Shown: one piece after another, positions 18,308-26,832 of the stretch
How positions within the stretch are numbered: position 1 is the stretch's first letter
Layout of the letters: each line of letters starts with the position of its first letter
Notes under the pieces: generated by a model
Told to the model about the DNA's origin: nothing
The model's input: only the letters and a program-made list of their open reading frames with translations
Databases searched by the model: none
DNA from: Pseudoalteromonas phenolica
GTDB taxonomy: Bacteria > Pseudomonadota > Gammaproteobacteria > Enterobacterales > Alteromonadaceae
Length of the DNA: 64,000 nt
Assembly (NCBI RefSeq): GCF_001444405.1
Contig: NZ_CP013187.1
Span: 3,038,001-3,102,000, forward strand
Reading direction: 5' to 3'
Made by a program: the position numbers and the translations under genes

Positions 18308-19468
18308 ATGACTTTACTAAAAACCAAACTATTTACCAAAATTTGCGGGCTGGTATGCTCAGCAACCATTTTTTCAGCTTCCGCACAGATCCTACCTTCT
18401 GCACCACAGATCAATGCGAAAGGTTATTTCTTAATGGATTACACAACTGGCAAAGTCATTGCGGAAGGTGAACCAGATACTAAACTGGCACCTGCTAGCT
18501 TAACGAAAATGATGACCAGTTACGTGATTGGCGTCGAAATTGAAGCTGGTAATATCTCGCCGACCGATATGGTTACCATCAGTGAAAAAGCATGGGCGAA
18601 AAACTTCCCAGGTTCATCAGTAATGTTCATAGAAGTTGGCAAGCAAGTCAGTGTTGATGACCTAAACCATGGCATCATCATTCAATCAGGTAATGATGCG
18701 TGTGTTGCGATGGCTGAGCACATCGCGGGAAGTGAAAGTGCATTTGCTGATCTCATGAATGCACACGCTGAGAAGCTAGGCATGTCAAATACGCATTTCA
18801 TTAACAGTCACGGTCTAGATACAGACGAACATTACACAACTCCACGTGATATGGCGACGCTAGGTGCCGCGCTTATTCGTGACGTACCTGAAGAGTATGC
18901 GCTTTACAAAGAAAAGTCTTTTACCTTCAATGGTATTAAACAGTATAACCGTAACTCACTGCTTTGGGATGCAAGCCTTGACGTTGATGGCATTAAAACA
19001 GGTCACACATCAGAGGCTGGTTACAGCCTAGTGACATCAGCAACTAAAGACGACATGCGCTTAATTGCAGTTGTTATGGGTACAGACAGTGAGCGTGCTC
19101 GTAAAGTCGAAAGCAAAAAACTACTCAACTATGGCTTCCGTTTCTTCGAAACAATCACACCATATAAAGCGGGCGATAGCTTTGCAGATCAGCGTATTTG
19201 GATGGGTAATAAAGAGACGGTTTCTTTAGGTATTCTAGAAGACACACCCATTACTATCCCTCGTGGTCAACGCAAAAATTTAAAAGCTAACTTTGAGTTA
19301 GATAAAACTTTAGAAGCGCCATTAGCCAAAGGCACTAAAGTAGGCACACTATTCCTAGAGCTCGATGGCGAAGAAATCTCTCAGTATCCATTAGTTACGC
19401 TTGAAGAAATTGAAGAAGGTAGCTTCTTTAGCAAGATCTATGACTATTTACGTTTACAGATCATGTAA
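18308..19468 (+). CDS. dacA: D-alanyl-D-alanine carboxypeptidase (PBP5/6 type)
   Basis: Trims the terminal D-Ala from peptidoglycan stem peptides in the periplasm. The 386-residue protein has a signal peptide ending near SASAQ, the S11 peptidase domain with SLTK (Ser64, Lys67), SGN (Ser127) and KTG (Lys230), then the PBP5 C-terminal beta domain and an amphipathic tail (FSKIYDYLRLQIM) that holds it to the inner membrane. A strong terminator follows at 19489-19510. Confidence 0.97.
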   Translation: MTLLKTKLFTKICGLVCSATIFSASAQILPSAPQINAKGYFLMDYTTGKVIAEGEPDTKLAPASLTKMMTSYVIGVEIEAGNISPTDMVTISEKAWAKNFPGSSVMFIEVGKQVSVDDLNHGIIIQSGNDACVAMAEHIAGSESAFADLMNAHAEKLGMSNTHFINSHGLDTDEHYTTPRDMATLGAALIRDVPEEYALYKEKSFTFNGIKQYNRNSLLWDASLDVDGIKTGHTSEAGYSLVTSATKDDMRLIAVVMGTDSERARKVESKKLLNYGFRFFETITPYKAGDSFADQRIWMGNKETVSLGILEDTPITIPRGQRKNLKANFELDKTLEAPLAKGTKVGTLFLELDGEEISQYPLVTLEEIEEGSFFSKIYDYLRLQIM

Positions 19469-19488
19469 TAATTGATTTATTAGTCATC

Positions 19489-19517
19489 AACGCCTCCTGA
19501 GTGAGGCGTTTTTTTTT
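19489..19517 (+). terminator. Rho-independent terminator after dacA
   Basis: An 8-bp stem (AACGCCTC / GAGGCGTT) with a 6-base loop is followed directly by a run of T residues on the plus strand. It separates the wall-synthesis genes from ybeD-lipB-lipA. Confidence 0.85.
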
Positions 19518-19601
19518 GCCGCAAAAATGATAGAATGCCCGCCATTATTGAGCGTGTGTGAAATAAAAACACACCACACCATTTGCGATGAGGACACCTT
19601 C

Positions 19602-19880
19602 ATGGTTCAACCAGTTAAAAATACTAAGTTTGACGAATACTTAGAGTTCCCTTGCCCATTCACGTTTAAGATTATGGGCCTAGCAAATGTAAATCTGACT
19701 GATCAGATCCTTGCAAAGCTGCAAACAATTGCACCAGGTGACTATGCGCCAAAAGTAAAACCGAGTAGCAAAGGTACTTACGAGTCGGTGACGCTGGTCG
19801 CGACCGTCACTTCAAAAGAGCATATTGAGCAAATCTATACAGAAATTGGCAACATCGAAGACGTACGTTACGTACTGTAA
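19602..19880 (+). CDS. ybeD: DUF493 family protein YbeD
   Basis: A 92-residue ACT-like small protein of unknown function, always found next to lipB in enterics. The ATG at 19602 has a GAGGA ribosome site seven bases upstream and gives MVQPVKNTKFDEYLEFPC. The upstream in-frame extension from 19527 is not conserved in character. Family marks: FPCPFTFKIMG and the VTSKEHIEQIYTEI segment ending DVRYVL. It is 9 bp upstream of lipB. Confidence 0.92.
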   Translation: MVQPVKNTKFDEYLEFPCPFTFKIMGLANVNLTDQILAKLQTIAPGDYAPKVKPSSKGTYESVTLVATVTSKEHIEQIYTEIGNIEDVRYVL

Positions 19881-19889
19881 AGGCAAGTC

Positions 19890-20543
19890 ATGACTCAAAG
19901 CACCGTGATAGTTCGCCAGTTAGGCTTACAAAGTTACCAGCCTATTTGGCAAAAGATGCAAGACTTCACTGATACCCGAGACGATAACAGTCCCGATGAG
20001 ATCTGGTTTGTTGAACATGAGCCTGTCTTTACTCAGGGGCAAGCAGGTAAAGCAGAGCATGTTTTAGCACCGGGCGACATTCCTGTTATTCAAGTTGACC
20101 GCGGTGGTCAAGTGACTTATCACGGTCCTGGTCAGCAAATGATGTACGTACTGTTTAATCTCCGTCGTCTTAAAATTGGCGTAAGAGAGCTAGTAACTTG
20201 GTTAGAAGAATGCATTGTCGATATGCTTAAAGAATACGACATTAATGCTTACGCCAAACCGGATGCACCTGGTGTCTACGTCAACGACAGTAAAATTGCA
20301 TCTTTGGGCCTGCGCGTTCGCCGAGGCTGTTCGTTTCATGGTCTGGCACTGAATGTAAACATGGATATGAGCCCGTTTATGCGCATAAATCCATGTGGCT
20401 ATGCCGGTATGAACATGGTGCAAACAAGTGAATTAAATGGCCCGTCGCAACTTGATGAAGTTGCGCAAGGTCTTGTTAAACATATGCTTAAACGTCTTAA
20501 CGCTGAGCATGTTGAACACAAAGAAGGGTTCGAGAACGAATGA
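19890..20543 (+). CDS. lipB: Octanoyl-[ACP]:protein N-octanoyltransferase
   Basis: Transfers octanoate from acyl carrier protein to lipoyl domains, the first step of lipoate synthesis. It has 217 residues with DEIWFVEHEPVFTQGQAG, the RGGQVTYHGPGQ motif, the lysine in DSKIASLGLRV and the catalytic cysteine in NPCGYAGM. Its stop overlaps the lipA start by 4 bp. Confidence 0.96.
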   Translation: MTQSTVIVRQLGLQSYQPIWQKMQDFTDTRDDNSPDEIWFVEHEPVFTQGQAGKAEHVLAPGDIPVIQVDRGGQVTYHGPGQQMMYVLFNLRRLKIGVRELVTWLEECIVDMLKEYDINAYAKPDAPGVYVNDSKIASLGLRVRRGCSFHGLALNVNMDMSPFMRINPCGYAGMNMVQTSELNGPSQLDEVAQGLVKHMLKRLNAEHVEHKEGFENE

Positions 20544-21505
20544 GTAAACCAGTAAAAATGGAGCCAGGGGTAAAGCTTCGCGATGCTGAAAAAATGGCAT
20601 TGATCCCAGTTAAGGTGATGCCAACTGAACGCGATGAAATGCTAAGAAAACCTGAATGGCTTAAAATCCGTTTACCGAAATCAAGTGAGCGCATTGAGGG
20701 CATCAAGCAAGCAATGCGAAACCACGGGTTACACTCAGTGTGTGAAGAGGCATCATGCCCTAACCTCTCTGAGTGCTTTAATCATGGTACAGCGACATTC
20801 ATGATCTTAGGTGCTATTTGTACTCGTCGTTGTCCTTTCTGTGATGTAGCACATGGTCGCCCGTTAAAACCAGACGCACAAGAGCCTGAAAAACTGGCTT
20901 TAACCATTAAAGACATGAAGCTAAAGTATGTGGTTATCACGTCTGTAGACCGTGATGACTTACGTGATGGCGGTGCACAACATTTTGCTGACTGTATCAA
21001 AGCGATTCGTAAGCATAATCCTGAAATCACCATTGAGATCTTAGTGCCTGATTTCCGTGGCCGTATGGAAAAAGCATTAGAGATCTTAACTGAAACGCCA
21101 CCTGACGTATTCAACCATAACTTAGAGACTGCACCTCGTTTGTATAAGCTGGCTCGTCCAGGTGCAGATTATAAGTGGTCTTTAGAACTACTTCGTCGCT
21201 TCAAAGAAGCTCACCCGAATGTTAAGACTAAATCTGGCTTAATGGTGGGTCTAGGCGAAGAAATGTCTGAGATTGAAGAAGTGTTACGCGATCTTCGCGA
21301 ACACAACGTTGACATGCTTACTGTAGGCCAATATTTACAACCATCTAAGCACCACCTGCCGGTAAAACGCTATGTACCGCCTGCAGAGTTTGATGCTTTA
21401 AAAGATTACGCTGATGAAATTGGTTTCACACACGCAGCGTGCGGACCGTTTGTACGTTCAAGTTACCATGCCGATCAACAAGCGGCTGGTAAAGAAGTGA
21501 AGTAA
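20540..21505 (+). CDS. lipA: Lipoyl synthase (radical SAM)
   Basis: Inserts two sulfurs into the protein-bound octanoyl chain. The 321-residue protein has both iron-sulfur motifs: the auxiliary cluster set CEEASCPNLSEC and the radical-SAM CTRRCPFC. Other family marks are VDRDDLRDGGAQHF, FNHNLETAPRLY and GQYLQPSKHHLPVKRY. It is the last gene of the ybeD-lipB-lipA group. Confidence 0.97.
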   Translation: MSKPVKMEPGVKLRDAEKMALIPVKVMPTERDEMLRKPEWLKIRLPKSSERIEGIKQAMRNHGLHSVCEEASCPNLSECFNHGTATFMILGAICTRRCPFCDVAHGRPLKPDAQEPEKLALTIKDMKLKYVVITSVDRDDLRDGGAQHFADCIKAIRKHNPEITIEILVPDFRGRMEKALEILTETPPDVFNHNLETAPRLYKLARPGADYKWSLELLRRFKEAHPNVKTKSGLMVGLGEEMSEIEEVLRDLREHNVDMLTVGQYLQPSKHHLPVKRYVPPAEFDALKDYADEIGFTHAACGPFVRSSYHADQQAAGKEVK

Positions 21506-21517
21506 TCATCACTTTTG

Positions 21518-21549
21518 AAAAAACGCGATGCCGAGTCATCGCGTTTTTT
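21518..21549 (+). terminator. Rho-independent terminator after lipA
   Basis: A 7-bp GC-rich stem (CGCGATG / CATCGCG), extended by A-T pairs, is followed by a T run. It closes the leuS-lipA cluster. Confidence 0.88.
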
Positions 21550-21580
21550 TATGTCTAAATCTCGGTTCAGTGCAGCAGAA

Positions 21581-21598
21581 TGTAAAACATATATTACA
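21581..21598 (+). promoter_or_regulatory. TyrR box upstream of tyrP
   Basis: TGTAAA, six bases, ATTACA matches the TyrR consensus TGTAAA-N6-TTTACA at 11 of 12 positions. It lies 91 bp upstream of the tyrP start, and its right half adjoins a possible -35 with a TATAAC -10 at 21615-21620. Control by the aromatic amino acid regulator TyrR is inferred. Confidence 0.7.
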
Positions 21599-21688
21599 AA
21601 CACGTATCTTGATTTATAACAAAGGAGTTTCAATTTTTTGCTCTGCGTTATATCTTGCCTGCTCTCTCACACTTAACGGGGCATAAAT

Positions 21689-22894
21689 GTGATAAAGAAT
21701 AAAACCCTTGGCAGTATGCTAATTGTCGCAGGCACAACCATAGGTGCAGGCATGCTAGCCCTGCCAATTGCTTCTGCAGGTATTGGCTTTAGTGCATCTT
21801 TAATTCTAATTTTATTAACTTGGCTTTTAATGACCTACACCGCGTTATTAATGCTAGAGCTTCACCAATTCGCCAGTTCAGATGCCACACTTAATACACT
21901 CGCAAAGACACTGCTTGGTAAACGTGGGCAATATATCGCCAATTTCGCAATGGTCTTTTTGTTTTACGCGCTATGTGCGGCTTACATAGCAGGTGGAGGT
22001 GCGCAATTACAATCAAAAATAAATGCTGCGCTCAATCTCGATGTCGCTCCGCAAGTCGGCTCTATTCTGGTAGCGGTTTTGGTCGCAACCATAGTTACAA
22101 TGGGTACTTCAACGGTTGATAAACTGAACCGAGTATTATTTGCAATTAAAGTAGTCGTACTAGGCAGCCTATTCTTTGTTCTGACCCCTTATGTCCAAGG
22201 CCAACATTTACTAGAGATGCCATTAGAGCAAGGGCTACTTATTTCTGCTATACCTGTTATCTTCACATCATTTGGCTTTCACGGTTCGATCCCATCAATT
22301 GTAAAGTACGTCGGTGTTGATATTCGTTCACTCAGAAAGGTCATGATTTTCGGTGCATCTGTCCCTTTAATCATTTATGTTTTCTGGCAACTAATTAGCC
22401 AAGGTATGATGAGCCAATCCCAACTTCTACAAGCTGAAGGTCTGCAAGGCTTCATTGGCAACATTTCAAGCCTAGTAAATAGCACACAAGTCAGTACGTC
22501 GATCACTATTTTTGCAGACCTAGCTCTAGCAACCTCTTTTCTCGGAGTGAGTCTTGGACTGTTTGATTTCTTTGCAGATGCTTTCAAACAAGGTGACAAC
22601 AAAATCGCTCGATTAAAAACGGCGTTAATTACCTTTGTCCCTCCACTAGGCTTCGCTCTATTCTATCCTCAAGGATTTATTACAGCATTAGGTTACGCCG
22701 CCATTGCACTTGTGGTGTTGGCTATATTTCTACCCGTTGCTATGGTCTGGGTGCAAAGAGCGCAACACTCAAGTGATCAAGGATACCAAGTTAAAGGTGG
22801 GCGATTTGGATTAAGCCTTGCAGCTTGCTGTGGCGTTGTCATAATAGTTGCACAAGGCTTGCAAATGTTTGGCGTTATTCCTGCGCTAGGTTAA
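21689..22894 (+). CDS. tyrP: Aromatic amino acid (tyrosine-type) permease
   Basis: Inner-membrane importer of the hydroxy/aromatic amino acid permease family, probably moving tyrosine or tryptophan by proton symport. The 401-residue product has about eleven membrane helices. Its N terminus (KNKTLGSMLIVAGTTIGAGMLALP) is very close to E. coli TyrP, and FTSFGFHGSIPSIVKY is a family mark. The start is GTG. A TyrR box upstream supports an aromatic amino acid role. Tyrosine is favoured over tryptophan by resemblance only. Confidence 0.85.
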   Translation: MIKNKTLGSMLIVAGTTIGAGMLALPIASAGIGFSASLILILLTWLLMTYTALLMLELHQFASSDATLNTLAKTLLGKRGQYIANFAMVFLFYALCAAYIAGGGAQLQSKINAALNLDVAPQVGSILVAVLVATIVTMGTSTVDKLNRVLFAIKVVVLGSLFFVLTPYVQGQHLLEMPLEQGLLISAIPVIFTSFGFHGSIPSIVKYVGVDIRSLRKVMIFGASVPLIIYVFWQLISQGMMSQSQLLQAEGLQGFIGNISSLVNSTQVSTSITIFADLALATSFLGVSLGLFDFFADAFKQGDNKIARLKTALITFVPPLGFALFYPQGFITALGYAAIALVVLAIFLPVAMVWVQRAQHSSDQGYQVKGGRFGLSLAACCGVVIIVAQGLQMFGVIPALG

Positions 22895-22950
22895 TGGTTA
22901 AAAGTTTGAGTTATCATGCAAGCCTGATAACTCAACATCAAGGTAGTTTC

Positions 22951-23814
22951 ATGAAATACCCTTTACTCTTTCTTTCATGCTCTTTTTTAACTGCATGTGG
23001 TGGTGGAGGCAGTGAGCCTCTCTCAAAGGACAACACAGCGCCCGCCGTGGATGATAGTGCGCAATGTGGTGGTAACTTCTCGGCGCAAAGACATTTCAAT
23101 AAGCAAGAAACTAATATTGCTTATTGGCAAATCGAAGGTGATACACTTCAGACAAAACCTCAAGTGACTTACTTTACTAATAGATCAAGTAGCCTTGCAG
23201 AAACATCTTATAAAGGAACAACTCCTCTTTGTGAGCTAGTTGCGAATATCTTTGGTGCAGACGTGACTGATACTTGGCAAGGTTCTGACAACAACTCAAT
23301 CAAAACAGGTCAACAATTCAAATACACACCAGAACTCAGTGTGTCATTTGCTTTACCCGAACTATCTTCTTTGGCTGATTGGCGCGCTAAAGGAAGTCCT
23401 GTATCCATGCCCACAAACTTACTTCAAAGCACTTTAACAGTCTGGTATCAAAACTCTGATGAACAAAGGTTTTTGCAAGGTGATTTATCTAACAATCAAA
23501 AAATCGTGCCTTTGGAGTGTGACAATAACGATTTTAGAATTTTACTTTCTTTAGATGATGTTGATGAACAGCTGAGTAGCAGTTTAAATCCTGCTTATTG
23601 TGAAGAAGTACGTAGTAATAACGTTACAAAAACAGCTTGTTTAAACGCTTCAGTACAACAAGAAAACTTAATTCAAAGCTGCAGATTTGCCATGACAGAC
23701 ATTATTATCCCAAATAGCCAAGGCAGTAAAACATTTGTTAAATTAGCAGCTAAAACCAGTGCAAACTCAGATACGGGTATCAATGTTGAACTCACTGATA
23801 TCAATATCAACTAA
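22951..23814 (+). CDS. Lipoprotein of unknown function
   Basis: A 287-residue predicted lipoprotein I do not recognise. The ATG at 22951 gives MKYPLLFLSCSFLTAC with a clear lipobox (LTAC) and a flexible GGGGSEP linker after the cysteine. Starts further upstream would overlap tyrP and spoil the signal peptide. The mature part is rich in Asn, Ser and Thr with six further cysteines that could form disulfides, and it predicts as mainly beta. No Asp sits right after the lipid-bearing cysteine, so outer-membrane sorting is likely. It is 56 bp downstream of tyrP. Confidence 0.75.
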   Translation: MKYPLLFLSCSFLTACGGGGSEPLSKDNTAPAVDDSAQCGGNFSAQRHFNKQETNIAYWQIEGDTLQTKPQVTYFTNRSSSLAETSYKGTTPLCELVANIFGADVTDTWQGSDNNSIKTGQQFKYTPELSVSFALPELSSLADWRAKGSPVSMPTNLLQSTLTVWYQNSDEQRFLQGDLSNNQKIVPLECDNNDFRILLSLDDVDEQLSSSLNPAYCEEVRSNNVTKTACLNASVQQENLIQSCRFAMTDIIIPNSQGSKTFVKLAAKTSANSDTGINVELTDININ

Positions 23815-23841
23815 CCTAACAATCAGTTGAGAGTTTATTAC

Positions 23842-24342
23842 TTAGCTTGCAACTGATTTACTTGGTTTTTTTAAAACGTATACCACAGGTAAAAAACACA
23901 GGATCACAGTAAGGATATTGACCAAAGGCAAAATACTTTTATAAAGGTAAGTAGAGTAGCTCAAGTCTAAATAGTGCCTATCTACTAACCTAAATAACTG
24001 CATGATTGGGGCTGGAAGCACAATAAGTTGTGCAAGTATGCTTTGCCACAGATAAACCTTATCTTTCAATGCCCATACAGCTAATATCGCCATAAAAACA
24101 ATGTCACTAAAGGCCCAATATACGTAGCGGATAACATACAAATCAGCATCAACTTGCTTGATCAAAGGAAAAGAAAAATAGCCAATAACATAAAATGCGG
24201 CACACAGTGCCGCATATCGAAGCGCTTTGTCATCTCTTAATAATGCAAACAGAGCAACCGAAATAAATGTCAATAACGTCGCATGATCTCTTATTAATAA
24301 TAAAAACTGATTAAAATAAGAACTGTTTAAATCGAATGACAT
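23842..24342 (-). CDS. Membrane protein of unknown function
   Basis: A 166-residue protein with about five hydrophobic segments and a short basic C terminus (LKKPSKSVAS). I recognise no family. The 5' neighbour on the same strand is the 33-residue ORF at 24367-24468, 24 bp away, and beyond that pomB, so it could lie at the end of a pomAB transcript. It is convergent with the lipoprotein gene, with 27 bp between the two stops. Confidence 0.65.
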   Translation of the reverse strand: MSFDLNSSYFNQFLLLIRDHATLLTFISVALFALLRDDKALRYAALCAAFYVIGYFSFPLIKQVDADLYVIRYVYWAFSDIVFMAILAVWALKDKVYLWQSILAQLIVLPAPIMQLFRLVDRHYLDLSYSTYLYKSILPLVNILTVILCFLPVVYVLKKPSKSVAS

Positions 24343-24366
24343 ATTGTGAAGTTAGTCTTTAAATGA

Positions 24367-24468
24367 TTAATCTAACGACTTCTCTTTTGACTTTGGTGGC
24401 TCATCATTGTCATCAGCACCATCACCGTTATTGCCTGGAATGTAAGCATATTTACTTAAAATAGACAT
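24367..24468 (-). CDS. 33-residue small protein, unknown function
   Basis: The frame encodes MSILSKYAYIPGNNGDG, then an acidic and Lys-rich tail ending KSLD and a TAA stop. An AAGGAG ribosome site lies seven bases before the ATG, the best ribosome site in the neighbourhood, which is the main reason to believe in this ORF. The product is hydrophilic with no membrane segment or signal. A 14-bp hairpin (24480-24528) abuts and partly covers the ribosome site. It sits 87 bp after the pomB stop on the same strand. Confidence 0.55.
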   Translation of the reverse strand: MSILSKYAYIPGNNGDGADDNDEPPKSKEKSLD

Positions 24469-24479
24469 GGTATTTCTCC

Positions 24480-24528
24480 TTGATAGATAATTCATCTTCA
24501 AATTAGCTGAATTCGAATCATCTATCAA
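24480..24528 (-). promoter_or_regulatory. RBS-proximal hairpin before the 33-residue ORF
   Basis: Arms 24480-24493 and 24515-24528 pair over 14 bp with a single G-U and a 21-base loop. In the minus-strand transcript the 3' arm ends ...UCAA, and those AA bases are the first two of the AAGGAG ribosome site. No T run follows, so it looks more like a translational control or mRNA-stabilising element than a terminator. Function is inferred. Confidence 0.5.
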
Positions 24529-24555
24529 GAAATACAATCCTAAAGAATGAAAAAA

Positions 24556-25485
24556 TTAGTTACCGCGCAATTCAATAGGATCAGATTCTTTTGCTTTACC
24601 TTGTAAAATAGAAATCTCTACTCGGCGATTTCGGCGTCTATCTGTATCATTTTCATTCGGTACTAACGGGCGCGTATCAGCATGACCAACGACAACCATT
24701 CTATTTTTATCAAACCCAGATGCTTTAACCATTTCGCTGGCAACTGCAACAGCACGGGTTGCTGATAAATCCCAGTTATTAGAGTAAAGCTCATTGGTAA
24801 CCTGAAAATCATCAGTATGACCAGAGACCGTTATTTCACCTGGTACATCTTTTAATAATTCTGCAATTTCACGAATAATTGGTTTGAACTTGGGCTGTAA
24901 AAATGCACTACCAGAGGGGAATGCGCCATTTTCTTGGATACGAATAATGATTTGCTGTCCAAGAGACTCAAGTTCAATTGCCCCGTCCATGATTTGTTTT
25001 TCCATTTGCTGGGCAATTTTCTTAACCAGTTCATTCACCTGCTCTTGATCAGCAGCAGAAATAGCCTGCTCCATAGATTGCTCTTGTGAGGTACTTTGCG
25101 ATTCACCACCCCGCTTATTACCACGCTGCTCTTGACGCCCCCCCGCAGAGGCCTCATCACCAGCCTGAAACTCTAACATTTGCTGTGTCATCTCTACGGT
25201 CTGCTGTTGGATAGTTTCAATGGGTGTAGGTTCAGGTTTACCTGGTGTAAACTCCATTGCAATTACGCTGGTACCTTTAGGAATGTCTTTTACCTCTATT
25301 TTGTTTTGTACACCAAATGCAAACTTCATCGAGCCTGCAATTTGTTTAAACTTCAATACGTCCATCTCAGAGAAGGCTAACAGCAAAACGAAAAAGCACA
25401 TCAAAAGTGACATGAGGTCGGCAAATGTTCCCATCCAAGCGGGTAGCCCGGGAGGAGGACATTTACATTCTTGTTCGTCTGACAT
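24556..25485 (-). CDS. pomB: Sodium-driven flagellar motor protein PomB (MotB family)
   Basis: Stator subunit that with PomA conducts ions and anchors to peptidoglycan. The 309-residue protein has one membrane helix (about 18-40) with the ion-binding Asp23 in MGTFADLMSLLMCFF, a Gln/Glu/Ser-rich linker, and an OmpA-type peptidoglycan-binding domain (VSGHTDDF, NWDLSATRAVAVA, VVGHADTRPLVP, RRRNRRVEI). Resemblance to Vibrio PomB suggests sodium rather than proton coupling. The start is 1 bp from the pomA stop, with the ribosome site inside pomA. Confidence 0.93.
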   Translation of the reverse strand: MSDEQECKCPPPGLPAWMGTFADLMSLLMCFFVLLLAFSEMDVLKFKQIAGSMKFAFGVQNKIEVKDIPKGTSVIAMEFTPGKPEPTPIETIQQQTVEMTQQMLEFQAGDEASAGGRQEQRGNKRGGESQSTSQEQSMEQAISAADQEQVNELVKKIAQQMEKQIMDGAIELESLGQQIIIRIQENGAFPSGSAFLQPKFKPIIREIAELLKDVPGEITVSGHTDDFQVTNELYSNNWDLSATRAVAVASEMVKASGFDKNRMVVVGHADTRPLVPNENDTDRRRNRRVEISILQGKAKESDPIELRGN

Positions 25486-25486
25486 A

Positions 25487-26254
25487 CTACTCCTCCTTGT
25501 CGCTGCCGCGTTTCGACTCAGGTAGGTAGTTCTTCAAAATACCTTCGATTACTTTCGGGTTTTGACCATCTTGAATACCCAAAATTGCATCCAAGATTAA
25601 ACGTTGATTTTGTTCTTCTTCATCTTTACGCAACTCAAGTTTCGCCTGAATAGGAATAGCAACTACGTTGGCAAGGAACGCACCATATAACGTTGTAAGG
25701 AGTGCTACCGCCATTGCAGGACCAATCGCTTTTGGGTCGTCCATGTTTGATAACATGGCAACTAGACCAATTAGCGTTCCGATCATGCCCATTGCAGGCG
25801 CGATGTCTGCCAAGGATTTAAATAAGTTAGCACCTAATTCATGCCGTGACGTGGTGAGTGAAATGTCTTTTAACAAAGTGGCGCGCACAACGTCAGCATC
25901 ATGACCGTCTACTAACATATCAACGCCCTTACGCATAAATGCATTAGGTATTTCAGCTTCTTCCAAGGCCAAAAAGCCACCTTTACGAGCAGAGTCAGCC
26001 AATTCAACTGCTTTTTCAATGAGCTCTTCCGGAGATTCAATCTTGAACATAAAGGCTTTGCCGACGACTTTACCAATGCCTAAGAATTGGCTCATGGTGA
26101 AGTTTGAGAGTACGATGAAAATAGAGCCACCGAATACAATGACGGTAGATGGGCCATCACCAAACATGGCCAAGTCACCATTACTACTCATGAACATTGC
26201 CATGATGACCAAACCTATTGCACCTACTATTCCGATAACGGTTGCTAAATCCAC
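25487..26254 (-). CDS. pomA: Sodium-driven flagellar motor protein PomA (MotA family)
   Basis: Stator subunit with four membrane helices that presses on the rotor. The 255-residue protein closely follows Vibrio PomA: MDLATVIGIVG, the cytoplasmic loop ARKGGFLALEE and MRKGVDMLVDGHDADVVR, and the helix 3-4 region DIAPAMGMIGTLIGLVAMLSNMDDPKAIGPAMA. The start is GTG with a GGAGGGG ribosome site. A FliA-type promoter lies upstream at 26406-26432, consistent with late flagellar gene control. No other flagellar gene is in the window. Confidence 0.95.
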   Translation of the reverse strand: MDLATVIGIVGAIGLVIMAMFMSSNGDLAMFGDGPSTVIVFGGSIFIVLSNFTMSQFLGIGKVVGKAFMFKIESPEELIEKAVELADSARKGGFLALEEAEIPNAFMRKGVDMLVDGHDADVVRATLLKDISLTTSRHELGANLFKSLADIAPAMGMIGTLIGLVAMLSNMDDPKAIGPAMAVALLTTLYGAFLANVVAIPIQAKLELRKDEEEQNQRLILDAILGIQDGQNPKVIEGILKNYLPESKRGSDKEE

Positions 26255-26580
26255 TATCCCCTCCAGAGAATACTTATCATTACTTTTTTATTCTGACACT
26301 CGAAGTCAATTTTTTGAGTGGCAACTACAAATATCATGCTTAATTCGAATATTTGCAAACCTTGTGCCTATGTTACAGTGAAAAGCTTAGCTTTCAGTAA
26401 GACTTTTATCGGCAACATCTTGAATATCTTAACTCAATTACGTTGTGAAAATTCGATTAAAGCCCACATTAGGCAAAAAATAAACTGATTCGCAACGATT
26501 GCCCGCAACAAGCTTTGACCTGAGTCGCTAATCCCCCTAAAATTGCTACCTTTAAAATAAATTGCTGAGCAAGATGTACT
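26255..26580. other. 326-bp divergent intergenic region, pomA / xseB
   Basis: Holds the FliA-type promoter for pomA (26406-26432) on the minus strand and must also hold the promoter for xseB-ispA-dxs on the plus strand, for which I see no clear consensus match. No ORF or repeat is evident. Confidence 0.6.
26406..26432 (-). promoter_or_regulatory. Sigma-28 (FliA) promoter for pomAB
   Basis: On the minus strand the sequence is TTAAGATA, 11 bases, GCCGATAA. The -10 is a perfect match to the FliA consensus (GCCGATAA), the spacing is the canonical 11 and the -35 matches TAAAGTTT at 5 of 8. It lies about 150 bp before the pomA start. Confidence 0.75.
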
Positions 26581-26823
26581 ATGGCTGCAAAAAAACCTGA
26601 AAATCTAAGTTTTGAAGAGGCAATGACCGAACTAGAAGGCATTGTACAGGCTATGGAGCAAGGTAGTCTGACTTTGGAACAATCCTTAAAGCAATTTGAA
26701 CGTGGTGTTCAATTAGCCAATGCCTCTAATGAAAAGTTAAGCAGTGCAGAACAAAAAGTCTCAATATTGATGGGTAACGACCCAGAGACACCTGTAACAC
26801 CAATGCCAAATGAATTAGATTAA
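26581..26823 (+). CDS. xseB: Exodeoxyribonuclease VII small subunit
   Basis: Small helical subunit of the ssDNA exonuclease. The 80-residue protein has the family core LSFEEAMTELEGIVQAMEQ, SLTLEQSLKQFERGVQL and SSAEQKVSIL. It heads xseB-ispA-dxs, a conserved order in gammaproteobacteria; ispA starts 9 bp after its stop. Confidence 0.95.
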   Translation: MAAKKPENLSFEEAMTELEGIVQAMEQGSLTLEQSLKQFERGVQLANASNEKLSSAEQKVSILMGNDPETPVTPMPNELD

Positions 26824-26832
26824 GACCTCGCA

